Origin: Lentzea indica
GTDB lineage: Bacteria > Actinomycetota > Actinomycetes > Mycobacteriales > Pseudonocardiaceae
Assembly: GCF_012184385.1 (NCBI RefSeq)
Contig: NZ_VSRL01000045.1
Span: 1-48,334 of the forward strand
Direction: 5' to 3'
DNA: 48,334 bases
Below, in pieces: positions 1 to 8,550 of this stretch. Below the pieces are notes generated by a model, which saw only the letters and a list, made by a program, of their open reading frames with translations, ran no database searches and had not been told where the DNA came from. The translations under genes were made by a program, and so were the position numbers. Each line of letters begins with the position of its first letter. The stretch's first letter is position 1.

Positions 1-440
1 CCCAGGCCCAGGTAGTCCGGGGCCGTGGTGAGGTAGCCGGCGGAGGCGAACAGCAGTGCCGCGGCGCGGTCGTTGCCGTCCGCCACCGAGGCGACCGAGC
101 CCCGGTAGCCGGTGGTGCCGTGCAACCAGGTGACCTGGCGCGGTGACCTGTCGCCGTTGCGCGGTAAGGCGATCAGGGCGCTGGCCGTTGTCGGTTTTCC
201 GTGCGGGTCGATGGTGCGGTACACGATCCGCTTCGCGTCCACACCGAATCGGACGCGCGAGGCGTCCAGGTCGTAGTCCCCCAGATAAGTGACCAACTGG
301 CTGGTGTCCATCGTGGACACCGGGACGACGTCGAGGAGTTCGCCGCGCCTCGCGGCATCCGCGGAAGCGGTGGCGGGGACCGCCGAAGCGACCACGGCGC
401 CGCACAGGAGGGCTGCTGTCAATCGAGTCGAGAAAGCCAT
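1..440 (-). CDS. Secreted alpha/beta hydrolase (secretory lipase-like), N-terminal part
   Basis: The gene runs off the left edge; its first 146 codons are present. The ATG at 440 opens a classic signal peptide: basic MAFSTR, hydrophobic LTAALLCGAVVASAV, then an ATASA cleavage region. The mature part contains a strand resembling RIVYRTIDPHGKPTTASALIA, a turn motif VTWLHGTTGYRGS and then TTAPDYLGLG. These fit the first strands and oxyanion region of actinobacterial secretory lipases and alpha/beta hydrolases. The nucleophile elbow lies outside the window, so activity and substrate cannot be judged. No clear Shine-Dalgarno precedes the ATG. The role is presumably extracellular ester hydrolysis (inference). 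Confidence 0.75.
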   Translation of the reverse strand, partial: MAFSTRLTAALLCGAVVASAVPATASADAARRGELLDVVPVSTMDTSQLVTYLGDYDLDASRVRFGVDAKRIVYRTIDPHGKPTTASALIALPRNGDRSPRQVTWLHGTTGYRGSVASVADGNDRAAALLFASAGYLTTAPDYLGL

Positions 441-516
441 GGCACCACGATCTCGCCCTGATCTTGGCGAGTCAGTGGTGCAGGCCGCACAGTTGGGGTG
501 GGGTAAACCCCAGTGT

Positions 517-926
517 TCAGGCTCCGGGTGGCTTCGGGCGCAGGAGGCACGTGAGGCGGGCGGTGCAGGTGCGCTTGCCCTCCTCGTCCGTCACGACGAT
601 CTCGTACGTCGTCGTGCTGCGGCGAGGTTGATGGGGCGCGCCACGCCCGTCACGATGCCCTCGCGCGCGGCTCGATGATGGGTGCAGGACAGCTCGAGCC
701 CGACGGCGACGCGGTTGAACTGCGCCGCGTGCATCGCGGACGCGAGCGAGCCCAGCTGCTCCGCGAGCACCGCGTTCGCACCACCGTGCAGCAGCCCGAA
801 CGGCTGGCGGTTGCCCTTGACCGGCATCGTGCCGACCATCTCCTGGACATCCCATTGGGTGATTTCGATGCCCATGCGGACGTGCAATTGTTCGTCGGCG
901 AAGTCCACTGGCAGGTCGGGGGTCAC
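517..926 (-). CDS. PaaI-family hotdog-fold thioesterase, interrupted by a 1-base frameshift
   Basis: The ATG at 926 gives MTPDLPVDFADEQLHVRMG and then the hotdog core with the conserved PFGLLHGGA motif (active-site loop) and VAVGLELSCTHHR. After VARPINLAA the frame is lost, and the expected C-terminus (STTTYEIVVTDEEGKR, then CTARLTCLLR) continues in another frame to the TGA at 517-519. Restoring one base near 623 (GCC to GGCC) yields NLGRSTTTYEI and a 136-residue protein, the usual family length. PaaI-type enzymes hydrolyse acyl- or aryl-CoA thioesters in the cytoplasm as tetramers. The gene diverges from polA. It could be a sequencing error or a true pseudogene; the intact flanks favour the former. 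Confidence 0.75.
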
Positions 927-951
927 ACGGGCTCCAAGGGCTCAAGCGAAA

Positions 952-974
952 GTGTCAGACCCCCACCCTAGACT
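952..974 (+). promoter_or_regulatory. polA promoter, PafBC/RecA-NDp type, leaderless
   Basis: GTGTCAGAC (952-960), 8 bases, then TAGACT (969-974), then 7 bases to the GTG of polA at 982. This agrees with the mycobacterial RecA-independent damage promoter consensus TTGTCRGTG-N8-TANNNT at most positions. The -10 to start distance implies a leaderless transcript. The promoter of uvrB in this window (42026-42048) has the same layout to the base. Confidence 0.7.
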
Positions 975-981
975 CGGGCTC

Positions 982-3654
982 GTGACTAACTCAGACGTGA
1001 AACGGCTCCTGCTCATCGACGGTCACTCGATGGCCTACCGAGCGTTCTACGCCCTGCCCGCCGAGAACTTCGTCACGGCAACGGGCCAGGTCACGAACGC
1101 CGTGTACGGGTTCACGTCCATGCTGATCAACATCCTGCGGGACGAGAAGCCCACGCACGTCGCGGTGGCGTTCGACGTGTCGCGCAAGACCTTCCGGTCC
1201 GAGCAGTACCCGGAGTACAAGGCCGGTCGCTCCAAGACTCCGGACGAGTTCCGCAGCCAGGTCTCCCTGATCCAGGACGTGCTGGCCACGCTCCGGATCC
1301 CCACGATGGAGAAGGAGAACTACGAGGCGGACGACATCATCGCGACCCTGACCACCCAGGCGGTGGCCCAGGGCTTCGAGGTGGCGATCGTCACCGGAGA
1401 CCGCGACGCGTTCCAGCTGGTCAACGACCAGGTGACGGTGCTGTACCCGGTCAAGGGCGTCTCGGAGATGGGCCGGTTCACCCCCGCGTACGTCGAGGAG
1501 AAGCATGGCGTGCGGCCCGACCAGTACGCGGACTACGCGGCGGTGCGCGGCGACTCGTCGGACAACCTGCCGAACACGCCGGGCGTGGGCCCCAAGACGA
1601 TCATCAAGCTGCTCAACCAGTTCGGCGGCCTGAACGAGCTCGTCGACCACATCGACGAGGTGCCGGGCAAGGTCGGCGAGGCGCTGCGCGGCAACCTGGC
1701 GAACATCATCATGAACCGCCAGCTCACCGAGCTGATCAAGGACGTCGAGCTGCCGTACACGATCGACGGTCTCGAGGCCCAGCAGTGGGATCGCGACGCC
1801 GTGCACCGGCTGTTCGACGAGCTGGAGTTCCGCGTTCTGCGCGACAGGCTGTTCCAGACCCTGACGACCGCGGAGCCCGAGGCCGAGGAGGGCTTCGAGG
1901 TCTCCGGTGGCGCGATTCCCACGGGCACGCTGGCCAGGTGGCTGGACGAGAACGCGCGCAAGACGCGGGTCGGCGTTGCTCTGCGCATCACGAACGACCT
2001 GGAGGGCGTCGCGCTGTGCACGGCTTCCGGTGAAGGCGGGTACGTCGACGTCACGGAGCTGAACGAGGCCGACGAGCAGGCGCTGGCCGCGTGGCTGGCC
2101 GACGAGAGCGTGGCCAAGGCGGGCCATGACCTGAAGCTGCCGTTGCGCCGCGTGCGCGCCCGCGGGTGGAAGCTGCGCGGCCTGACCTCGGACACGGCCC
2201 TGGCCGCGTACCTGGTGCGTCCCGGGCAGCGCTCGTTCGCCCTGGACGACCTGGCGCTGCGCTACCTGAAGCGCGAGCTGCGGGCCGAGGAGTCCGGCGA
2301 CGGGCAGCTGTCGTTGCTCTCCGACGAGTCCGAGGAGGCGCAGAAGGTCGCGACCAGCACGATCCTGCGCGCGCGTGCGGTGGCGGAGCTCGCCGACCGC
2401 CTGGACGCCGAGCTCGTCACCATCGGCGGCGCCGACCTGCTGGCGAACCTCGAACTGCCGCTGATGAACGTGCTCGACGAGGTGGAGGCCGTCGGCATCG
2501 CCATCGACGTCGAGCACCTCTCGGAGCTGGAGGCGCACTTCGCGGCGGGCGTGAAGCAGGCGGCCCAGGACGCCTACTCGGTCATCGGCAAGGAGATCAA
2601 CCTCGGCAGCCCGAAGCAGCTGCAGACGGTGCTCTTCGACGAGCTGAACATGCCGAAGACCAAGAAGACCAAGACCGGCTACACCACGGACGCGGACGCT
2701 CTGCAGAACCTCTTCGAGCAGACCGAGCACCCGTTCCTGCAGCACCTGCTGTCCCACCGCGACGTCACGCGCTTGAAGTCCACTGTGGACGGCCTGCTGA
2801 AGTCGGTGGCCGACGACGGCCGCATCCACACGACGTTCCACCAGACGATCGCCGCCACGGGCCGCCTGTCCTCGACGGACCCGAACCTGCAGAACATCCC
2901 GATCCGCACGGACGAGGGCCGCCGCATCCGTCAGGCCTTCGTCGTCGGCGACGGTTACACGGAGCTGATGACCGCGGACTACAGCCAGATCGAGATGCGG
3001 ATCATGGCGACGCTGTCCGGCGACGAGGGCCTGATCGCGGCCTTCAACAGCGGTGAGGACCTGCACACCTACGTGGCCTCGCAGGCGTTCTCGATCCCCA
3101 CCTCCGAGGTGACGGGCGAGATGCGCCGCCGCATCAAGGCCATGTCCTACGGCCTCGCCTACGGCCTGTCGGTGTTCGGTCTGTCGCAGCAGCTGCGCAT
3201 CCCGACCGAAGAGGCCCGCGAGCAGATGGAGGCCTACTTCTCCCGCTTCGGCGGCGTCCGCGACTACCTCAACGAGATCGTCGAGAAGGCCCGCAAGGAC
3301 GGCTACACCGAGACCGTCCTCGGCCGCCGCCGCTACCTGCCGGACCTCACCTCCGACAACCGTCAGCGCCGCGAGATGGCTGAACGCATGGCCCTCAACG
3401 CCCCCATCCAGGGCAGCGCGGCCGACATCATCAAGGTGGCCATGCTGGGCGTCTTCCGCGCGCTGGAGTCGTCCGGCCTGCGTTCGCGCATGCTGCTCCA
3501 GGTTCACGACGAATTGGTCCTGGAGATCGCCGACGGCGAGCGCGAGGCCGTGGAGGCCCTGGTGCGTGACCAGATGGGCAACGCCTACCCGCTCCAGGTC
3601 CCGCTGGAGGTCTCGGTCGGCGTGGGCCGCTCCTGGGACGACGCCGCCCACTAG
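982..3654 (+). CDS. polA: DNA polymerase I
   Basis: 890-residue PolA that fills gaps in excision repair and processes Okazaki fragments. The order is N-terminal 5'-nuclease (LLIDGHSMAYRAF, YKAGR, EADDIIATL, TGDRDAFQLV, SDNLPNTPGVGPKT; about 1-300), a 3'-5' exonuclease-like domain (about 315-500), and a family A polymerase domain. Polymerase motifs are DYSQIEMRI (Asp666), the O-helix RRRIKAMSYGLAYG (Lys719, Tyr723) and VHDELV (His842-Glu844). The proofreading DTET signature is absent, so the exonuclease domain is probably inactive, as in other actinobacteria. Tyr723 sits where E. coli has Phe762. GTG 982 is chosen because translation upstream runs into unrelated sequence and because the promoter -10 ends 7 bases before it. 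Confidence 0.97.
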   Translation: MTNSDVKRLLLIDGHSMAYRAFYALPAENFVTATGQVTNAVYGFTSMLINILRDEKPTHVAVAFDVSRKTFRSEQYPEYKAGRSKTPDEFRSQVSLIQDVLATLRIPTMEKENYEADDIIATLTTQAVAQGFEVAIVTGDRDAFQLVNDQVTVLYPVKGVSEMGRFTPAYVEEKHGVRPDQYADYAAVRGDSSDNLPNTPGVGPKTIIKLLNQFGGLNELVDHIDEVPGKVGEALRGNLANIIMNRQLTELIKDVELPYTIDGLEAQQWDRDAVHRLFDELEFRVLRDRLFQTLTTAEPEAEEGFEVSGGAIPTGTLARWLDENARKTRVGVALRITNDLEGVALCTASGEGGYVDVTELNEADEQALAAWLADESVAKAGHDLKLPLRRVRARGWKLRGLTSDTALAAYLVRPGQRSFALDDLALRYLKRELRAEESGDGQLSLLSDESEEAQKVATSTILRARAVAELADRLDAELVTIGGADLLANLELPLMNVLDEVEAVGIAIDVEHLSELEAHFAAGVKQAAQDAYSVIGKEINLGSPKQLQTVLFDELNMPKTKKTKTGYTTDADALQNLFEQTEHPFLQHLLSHRDVTRLKSTVDGLLKSVADDGRIHTTFHQTIAATGRLSSTDPNLQNIPIRTDEGRRIRQAFVVGDGYTELMTADYSQIEMRIMATLSGDEGLIAAFNSGEDLHTYVASQAFSIPTSEVTGEMRRRIKAMSYGLAYGLSVFGLSQQLRIPTEEAREQMEAYFSRFGGVRDYLNEIVEKARKDGYTETVLGRRRYLPDLTSDNRQRREMAERMALNAPIQGSAADIIKVAMLGVFRALESSGLRSRMLLQVHDELVLEIADGEREAVEALVRDQMGNAYPLQVPLEVSVGVGRSWDDAAH

Positions 3655-3667
3655 GGCCTACTGGGCG
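3645..3667 (+). terminator. Weak hairpin over the polA stop codon
   Basis: CGCCCA (3645-3650) pairs with TGGGCG (3662-3667) across an 11-base loop that contains the polA stop. The stem is only 6 bp and there is no T tract, so a terminator role is a guess. Confidence 0.3.
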
Positions 3668-3820
3668 TGTATCGAAAGCGCCGGTCACAGCCATCCGTTG
3701 GTCTGAGGCAGGGGTAAACCGCTACTTCAGCGGTGGATGCGGCGAGTACGGTGCGGCTGTGGCCGGTGATCGCGTGCAGCGGCGGTTTACGGAGACAGAC
3801 GCGCGGACGCGAAGGAGCGG

Positions 3821-4186
3821 ATGGTGCCAGGCGCTGTACTGCGAGGGGTGACTCTGGACTGTGCCGACCCGCAGACGCTGGCGGGCTTCTACGGTGCACT
3901 GACCGGGATGCGCGAGCTCTTCAGTACGGACGAGTTCGTCGCTCTGACGGACGACTCCGGCTGTGATCTGGGATTCCAGCGGGTTGACGGATACCGGGCT
4001 CCGCAATGGCCGGGTCAGGATGTGCCACAACAGTTCCACTTGGACTTCCGCGCTGACGACCTCGATGCGATGGAAGAGCTGGCGCTGGAACTCGGCGCGG
4101 CCAAACCGGACCATCAGCCCGGCGACGGACGCTGGCGGGTACTCCTGGATCCGGCTGGCCACCCCTTCTGCCTGACGTCTTCCTGA
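3821..4186 (+). CDS. VOC (glyoxalase-like) family protein
   Basis: 121-residue single-domain protein. GAVLRGVTLDCADPQTLAGFYGALTGM at the start and FHLDFRADDLDAMEELALELGA in the second half are the two beta-alpha-beta-beta-beta modules of the vicinal oxygen chelate fold, closing with LLDPAGHPFCLT. This looks like the actinobacterial glyoxalase-like subfamily, often of unknown substrate. An AAGGAG ribosome site lies just upstream of ATG 3821. It stands alone between polA and an IS remnant, with its own hairpin terminator. Function (resistance, metabolite binding or dioxygenase-like) cannot be resolved. Confidence 0.8.
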   Translation: MVPGAVLRGVTLDCADPQTLAGFYGALTGMRELFSTDEFVALTDDSGCDLGFQRVDGYRAPQWPGQDVPQQFHLDFRADDLDAMEELALELGAAKPDHQPGDGRWRVLLDPAGHPFCLTSS

Positions 4187-4193
4187 CATCACC

Positions 4194-4223
4194 GGCGTTG
4201 ACAGGTATCCCCTGTCAGACGCC
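4194..4223 (+). terminator. Hairpin terminator after the VOC gene
   Basis: GGCGTTGACAGG (4194-4205) pairs with CCTGTCAGACGCC (4211-4223), with one bulged G and a 5-base loop, starting 8 bases after the VOC stop. There is no T tract, which is common for actinomycete terminators. Confidence 0.6.
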
Positions 4224-4268
4224 GTAGCGCTCAGGCGTGGGCGAGCGGTTCATCAGCTGCTGGCCGCC

Positions 4269-4579
4269 TCAGAGAGGGCTCCTTCTGCAGGTCCCCCTTT
4301 TCCGCGCTCCGGCGGCGTGCTGGTGGGCCGGGCGGACGGTGGAGTCGACGTTGAGGTCCCAGGTGATCAGGTCCTTGGCATCGGCCCAGGTCTGGAGTTC
4401 GGTGAAGATGCGCTGCCAGGTGCCGTTGCGCTGCCAGCGGCGGAACAGGTCGTACGCGCGGCCCACGGCCCGTACTCGGCGGGCATGTCCCGCCACGGGA
4501 TGCCGGTACGAACCCGGAAGCGTATGTCGTTGATCAGCTGCCGCCGAATCCACATCGGTGGCCGGCCGCGTTTCTTGCC
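4269..4579 (-). mobile_element. IS5-family transposase remnant
   Basis: The frame ending at 4367 reads GKKRGRPPMWIRRQLIND, then RVRTGIPWRDMPAEYGPW. After a lost base near 4455 the second frame continues YDLFRRWQRNGTWQRIF, ITWDLNVDSTV, HQHAAGARKRG. This is the N-terminal helix-turn-helix and first DDE strand (WDxxVDST) of actinobacterial IS5-type transposases. The extreme N-terminus is missing (a TAG lies just upstream) and all sequence after the first catalytic Asp is lost, so the copy is dead. No terminal inverted repeats or target duplication were recognised. Confidence 0.8.
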
Positions 4580-4598
4580 CTATACACGCCCTAATGCC

Positions 4599-4636
4599 CG
4601 CAACGCCGTCCAAGCCGAGGCCTGGACGGCGTTGCG
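4599..4636 (-). terminator. Strong hairpin terminator of the S9 peptidase gene
   Basis: CGCAACGCCGTCCA (4599-4612) and TGGACGGCGTTGCG (4623-4636) form a perfect 14-bp stem with a 10-base loop, 9 bases beyond the peptidase stop at 4646. It also separates that gene from the IS remnant. Confidence 0.8.
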
Positions 4637-4645
4637 GTGTGCTGC

Positions 4646-6762
4646 TCAGCCGAAGATCTCGCCCAGCAGCTCGGGGTCGATCGCGATGGGCGCGGGCCGG
4701 TAGGCAGGCGGCTCCGTGCCCATCAGCGAGCGGACCAGGAAGTCCCAGCTGCGCGTGCGGACGTAGGACAGGCAGTCGATGAACATGTGCTCGGCACCCG
4801 GCACGATGAGCATCTCGAAGTCCTTGCCTGCGGCGATGAGCCGGTCGGCCAGCCGCAGGGTCTGGCCCGCGTGGACCTGGTCGTCCATTTCGCCGTGGAC
4901 GAGCAGCAGCTTGCCCTCCAACCGGTCGGCGATGTCCACGTTCGAGGAACGGGCGTAGGCCTCCGGGTTGTTCGCGCCGTCGAAGGTCTCGATGAAGCCC
5001 CGGTTGAAGAAGCGGGCGTCGTGCCAGCCGGACAGCGAAACACCGGCCTTGTAGGTCTCGGGGAACGTCAGCAGCGCCCGCATGGTGGCGAAACCGCCTC
5101 CCGAGTGGCCGAACGCGCCCACGCGGTCCAGGTCAATCCACGGCCGGGTCGCGGCCAGCTGGTGCAGCGCCGCGACGTGGTCGTCCAGGCTGCCCGCGTC
5201 CGCGATGTGGCCGTACGAGGCGTCGTGGAAGGCCTTGCCGCGACCCAGGGTGCCGCGGCCGTCGATGGCCACCACCACGAAACCCAGTGCTGCCAACGGT
5301 TCCGCGTCCATGCCCATGCCGCCGGGGTCGAAGCACGGGTCGACGCGGTTGACCTGCGGGCCGGGGTAGATGGTGTCCACCACGGGGTAGCTCTGGGAGA
5401 GGTCGAATCCGCGCGGCCGGTACAGCACGCCGTAGATGTCGGTCTCACCGTCGGCCGCCTTGACGCAGAAGCGTTCCGGCGCGGTCCACCCGGTGGCGAG
5501 CAACCGGCTGATGTCGGCGCGCTCCAGCTCGACCAGCACGCGGCCGGTCCAGTCGCGCACCACTGTCACCGGCGCGGTGTCCACAGTGGACGCCGAGTCG
5601 ACGAAGTACTCCTTGTTCTCCGACACGGTGACGACGTGGTCCAGCGAGTCGTCCGTGACGCGGGCGAACCCGGTGCCGTCCAGGCCGATCCGGCAGACCG
5701 TCCGTCGATACGGGTCCTCGGGAACCAAGCCGGAAGCCGTGAAGTAGACGAACCGGTCCGTCTCGTCGACGTGCAGGATCTGGCGCACCGTCCACTCGCC
5801 GGAGGTGACCTGGTCGAGCAGCTCGCCGGTGTGCAGGTCGTAGCGGTAGAGGTGGCCCCAGCCGTCGCGCTGCGAGAACCACAGCACCTCGTCGTCCAGC
5901 ACGCGGATGATCGCGGGCTCGAAGAGCCACTGGTTGGGATCGACTCGGGTGGGCCCCGACTCGCTCAGCACGACGCTGACCTCGCCGGTCGCCGGGTCCA
6001 TCCGGTGCAGGGTGAGCGTGCGCTGGTCACGGGGCTGGGCGAGGTAGTAGACCGCCGAGCTGTCCGGAGCCCACCACGCCCAGCCGGTCAGGATCGGCGA
6101 CACCTGCTGCATGAGCAGCGGCTCGGCCTGGGCGCGGACCACCGTGCCGGAAGCGACGTCCAGCACGACCAGCTCGGCCTGCGACATGTGCTCGTCACCG
6201 GCATAGCCGTACCGCTGGGTGTGCACCACCGGGGCGCCGCCGTCAGCGGGTGCGGACTCCACGAGGTGTGTGAGCCGGACGTTGCGCTCGTCGGTCCGGT
6301 GCGCCAGCACCTTCGTCGAGTCGGGCGACCAGGCCAGTGCGGGCGGCAGGTGCGGCAGGCCGAACTTGCGCATCAGGGTGCGGAAGCTCGTGCAGTCCGG
6401 GCCGTAGCCGTACCCGTGGTCCTGCTCGCCGTCGGTGGTCAGCGCCCACTCGCGGTCACCGGAGCGGGCCCAGAGGTCGTTCCCGCGGCGGGACACCGCG
6501 ATCTTGCCGTCGGGGACGGCACCTCCAGCGGGTTTCCCGGCTGTCCGATGAACGGAGTGGGGTCGAAGTCCGGCGTACGGGTGCCCGCCGCCGGGTCGAC
6601 CAGCACGAACTGCCTGCTGTCGCCGTCGCGGACCTGGTACCAGAAACGGGTACCACCTTCGATCCACTGTGGACGGACCTTGTCGCCGACGACGAGCTCG
6701 GCCGGGTTGGCGAGACGGCGGAGAAGTTGTTCCGCGGCCTGGTAGTTCTCGGTGGTGCTCAT
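4646..6762 (-). CDS. S9 family peptidase (dipeptidyl-peptidase IV-like), 1-base frameshift near 6511
   Basis: Starts MSTTENYQAAEQLLRRL at 6762. The frame breaks at EVPSP, where one missing G (CCCCGAC for CCCCGGAC) interrupts PSPDGKIAVSRRG. Restored length is 705 residues, normal for actinobacterial DPP IV-like enzymes. The N-terminal two thirds is the DPPIV_N beta-propeller (LAWSPDSTKVLA, WAWWAPDSSAVYYLA, LWFSQRDGWGHLY). The C-terminal hydrolase shows GAFGHSGGGFATM with the nucleophile Ser codon at 5102-5104, GEMDDQVHAGQT (Asp) and PGAEHMF (His). No signal peptide is visible, so it is probably a cytoplasmic exopeptidase cleaving X-Pro or related dipeptides. It lies 28 bp downstream of the DUF4097 gene and may share its transcript. 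Confidence 0.88.
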
Positions 6763-6790
6763 GGTCGTTCTCCCCAGTTTCCGGAGTTTG

Positions 6791-7447
6791 TCAGAGGCTG
6801 CGTGCGGTGATGTCGCCGGACGCGGTGGTGGCGTGGATGTTCAGGACGGCGGAACCGTCGTTGTGCAGCGAGTTGTGAACGCGGCCGTGAGAGGTGCCGG
6901 CGTCCAGGGAGGCGGACACGGAGGCGCCGACCGACACGTCGCCGGCCTGGGTGCGCAGGACGACGGTGCCGCGCACGGCCTCGGCGATCTTGATGTCGCC
7001 CTGGGCGGTGGTGATCTCCGCGGGACCGGTGAGACGGCCGATCGCGACGTCACCGGCCTGGGTGGTGAGGCGGACGCTCGCGGCCTCGTCGAGCTGGACG
7101 TCACCGTGCGAGCTCTCGAACGCGATGTCACCGAGCCGTCCGACGCCGCGGAACTCCACGCTGGCGGCCTTCGCCTCGACGCGCGAACCCTCCGGCAGCT
7201 GGACCGTCACGTCGAGGGAGCCGGAGGCGCCGAGGATCTGGTTCTTCGCCTCGGCGGAAATCCGCAGGACGCCGTCGGTGAACTCGACCGTGGTCTGCTC
7301 GGCGACCTTCACGTCGCGGCTCTTCGAGGCGTCCGCGGGCAGGACCTCGACCGCGGTGTCGGCCCGGTCGGCGGCGATGAACCGGACGCGCCCGGCGGGG
7401 ATGTCCAGGACCGCGGCGATCGGGTCGGGGGTGGCGAACGTCTGCAT
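6791..7447 (-). CDS. DUF4097-family beta-helix protein
   Basis: 218 residues beginning MQTFATPDPIAAVLDIPAGRVRFIAADR. The second half is a regular ladder of short strands (SSHGDVQLDEA, TQAGDVAIGRL, AQGDIKIAEA, TQAGDVSVGA, SGDITARSL). That repeating GD[VI] pattern defines the DUF4097 right-handed beta-helix. There is no signal peptide or membrane segment, so it is probably cytoplasmic. The biochemical role of the family is unknown. It precedes the S9 peptidase on the same strand by 28 bp. The repeat-bearing 290-bp region upstream (7492-7617) is the likely control region. Confidence 0.85.
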   Translation of the reverse strand: MQTFATPDPIAAVLDIPAGRVRFIAADRADTAVEVLPADASKSRDVKVAEQTTVEFTDGVLRISAEAKNQILGASGSLDVTVQLPEGSRVEAKAASVEFRGVGRLGDIAFESSHGDVQLDEAASVRLTTQAGDVAIGRLTGPAEITTAQGDIKIAEAVRGTVVLRTQAGDVSVGASVSASLDAGTSHGRVHNSLHNDGSAVLNIHATTASGDITARSL

Positions 7448-7491
7448 CTCTGGCTCCTGTAGCTCGTCGTTTCTGATGAGCGAAAAGCTAC

Positions 7492-7617
7492 GTTGCGTTC
7501 AGGGGTACAGACAACACGCTTGTTGCGATGGAATCGTATTTATGCAGTTAAGAGCTAGAAGATCGTTGCAATGGTGTGGAAATCTAACGCAACGTGAGAT
7601 CCTCAATCGTTGCAATG
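7492..7617. repeat. Iterated GTTGCRNTG boxes in a divergent intergenic region
   Basis: GTTGCGTTC (7492), GTTGCGATG (7522), GTTGCAATG (7565) and GTTGCAATG (7609) are in direct orientation; AACGCAAC (7586-7593) is inverted. Box spacings are 30, 43 and 44 bases. The local sequence is AT-richer than its surroundings. The region separates the DUF4097 gene (minus) from the glycosyltransferase pseudogene (plus), so the boxes are candidate operator half-sites. No cognate regulator is adjacent. Confidence 0.55.
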
Positions 7618-7738
7618 AGTGAGGTTGAACGCCAGGGCGCGCGGGTGGGCGGCGCGGGAGGACCCGAAGACGGTCCACTGTGGATTGAGAGGGAAACGTT
7701 CCTTCCTCCCCGACCAGGGGATTTGAGGGGGTTTCACC

Positions 7739-8508
7739 ATGCGGTTTCTGGTGTCCACGATCGGTTCGCGGGGAGAGGCGCAGCCGGTCACCGCGCTGGC
7801 CGTGCAGCTGAAAGAGCTGGGCAACGAGGTGAAAGTCGTTGCGCCGCCGGACTTCGAGGAGCTCGTGACCAGCAACGGCGTCGACTTCACGCCGGTCGGC
7901 CCGACCCTGCGCACCGTCGCGGCCGTCAAGCTGAAGCCGGAGGACCTCGGCAGGCTGGCAGAGGAGTCGGTGAAGGAACAGTTCCGGGTCATCACGCAGG
8001 CCCGGAACTGGAGGCGTTCCTGGACGGCGGCGAACCGCCGATCTACTTCGGGCTGGGCAGTGTGCGAGGTGCCCAGGACACGGCGGCAAACGCCGTCAAG
8101 GCGGCCCGCGCGCTCGGCAAACGCGTTGTCCTGCAACGCGGTTGGGCGGATCTGCAGCTCACCGACGACGCCGGGGACTGCATCGCGATCGGCGAGGTGA
8201 ACCAGCAGGCGCTGTTCCGCCGTGTCGCCGCGATCGTGCACCACGGCGGTGCCGGCACCACCACGACGGCCGCGGCGGCGGGCACGCCGCAGATCGTGCT
8301 GCCCCACATGTACGACCAGTACTACTGGGGCAACCAGATCGAGCGCCTGAACGTCGGCCGGTCGGCGAAGTCCGTGACGACCGAAACCCTCGACGAGACG
8401 CTCCAGCTGAGCGAATAGGCCGCCAAGGTGGGCACCCAGGTGCGCACGGACGGTGCGAGGGCCGCCGCGCAACGCCTGATGGCAACTCAGGTGAACCGAG
8501 CCATCTGA
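7739..8508 (+). pseudogene. GT1/MGT-type glycosyltransferase pseudogene with internal deletion
   Basis: The ATG at 7739 gives MRFLVSTIGSRGEAQPVTAL, the N-terminal acceptor-domain start of UDP-glycosyltransferases. At about 8000, after VKEQFRVITQA, the sequence jumps to PELEAFLDGGEPPIYFGLGS in another frame, then HHGGAGTTTTAAAAGTPQIVLP, the C-terminal nucleotide-sugar binding motif. About 150 residues of the middle are missing relative to family members of roughly 400 residues. A TAG at 8416-8418 then cuts the last part, although related coding sequence continues to the TGA at 8508. The deletion, frame change and premature stop mean the gene is dead. Confidence 0.85.
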
Positions 8509-8550
8509 GACGTACGTGTGATGGGTGTCCGCGCATGAGGGAGACCCGCG

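Noticed and set aside
991..3651. 886-codon open frame antisense to polA
   Set aside because: It is the mirror of polA codon bias; its sequence is His/Arg/Val-rich without domains.
4212..4230. CTGTCAGAC followed by TAGCGC, resembling the polA/uvrB damage box
   Set aside because: Only 4 bases separate the elements instead of 8, no gene starts downstream, and the CTGTCAGAC is part of a terminator stem.
4637..6745. 702-codon open frame antisense to the S9 peptidase
   Set aside because: The S9 motifs lie on the minus strand; this frame has no motifs and the low-complexity composition of an antisense shadow.
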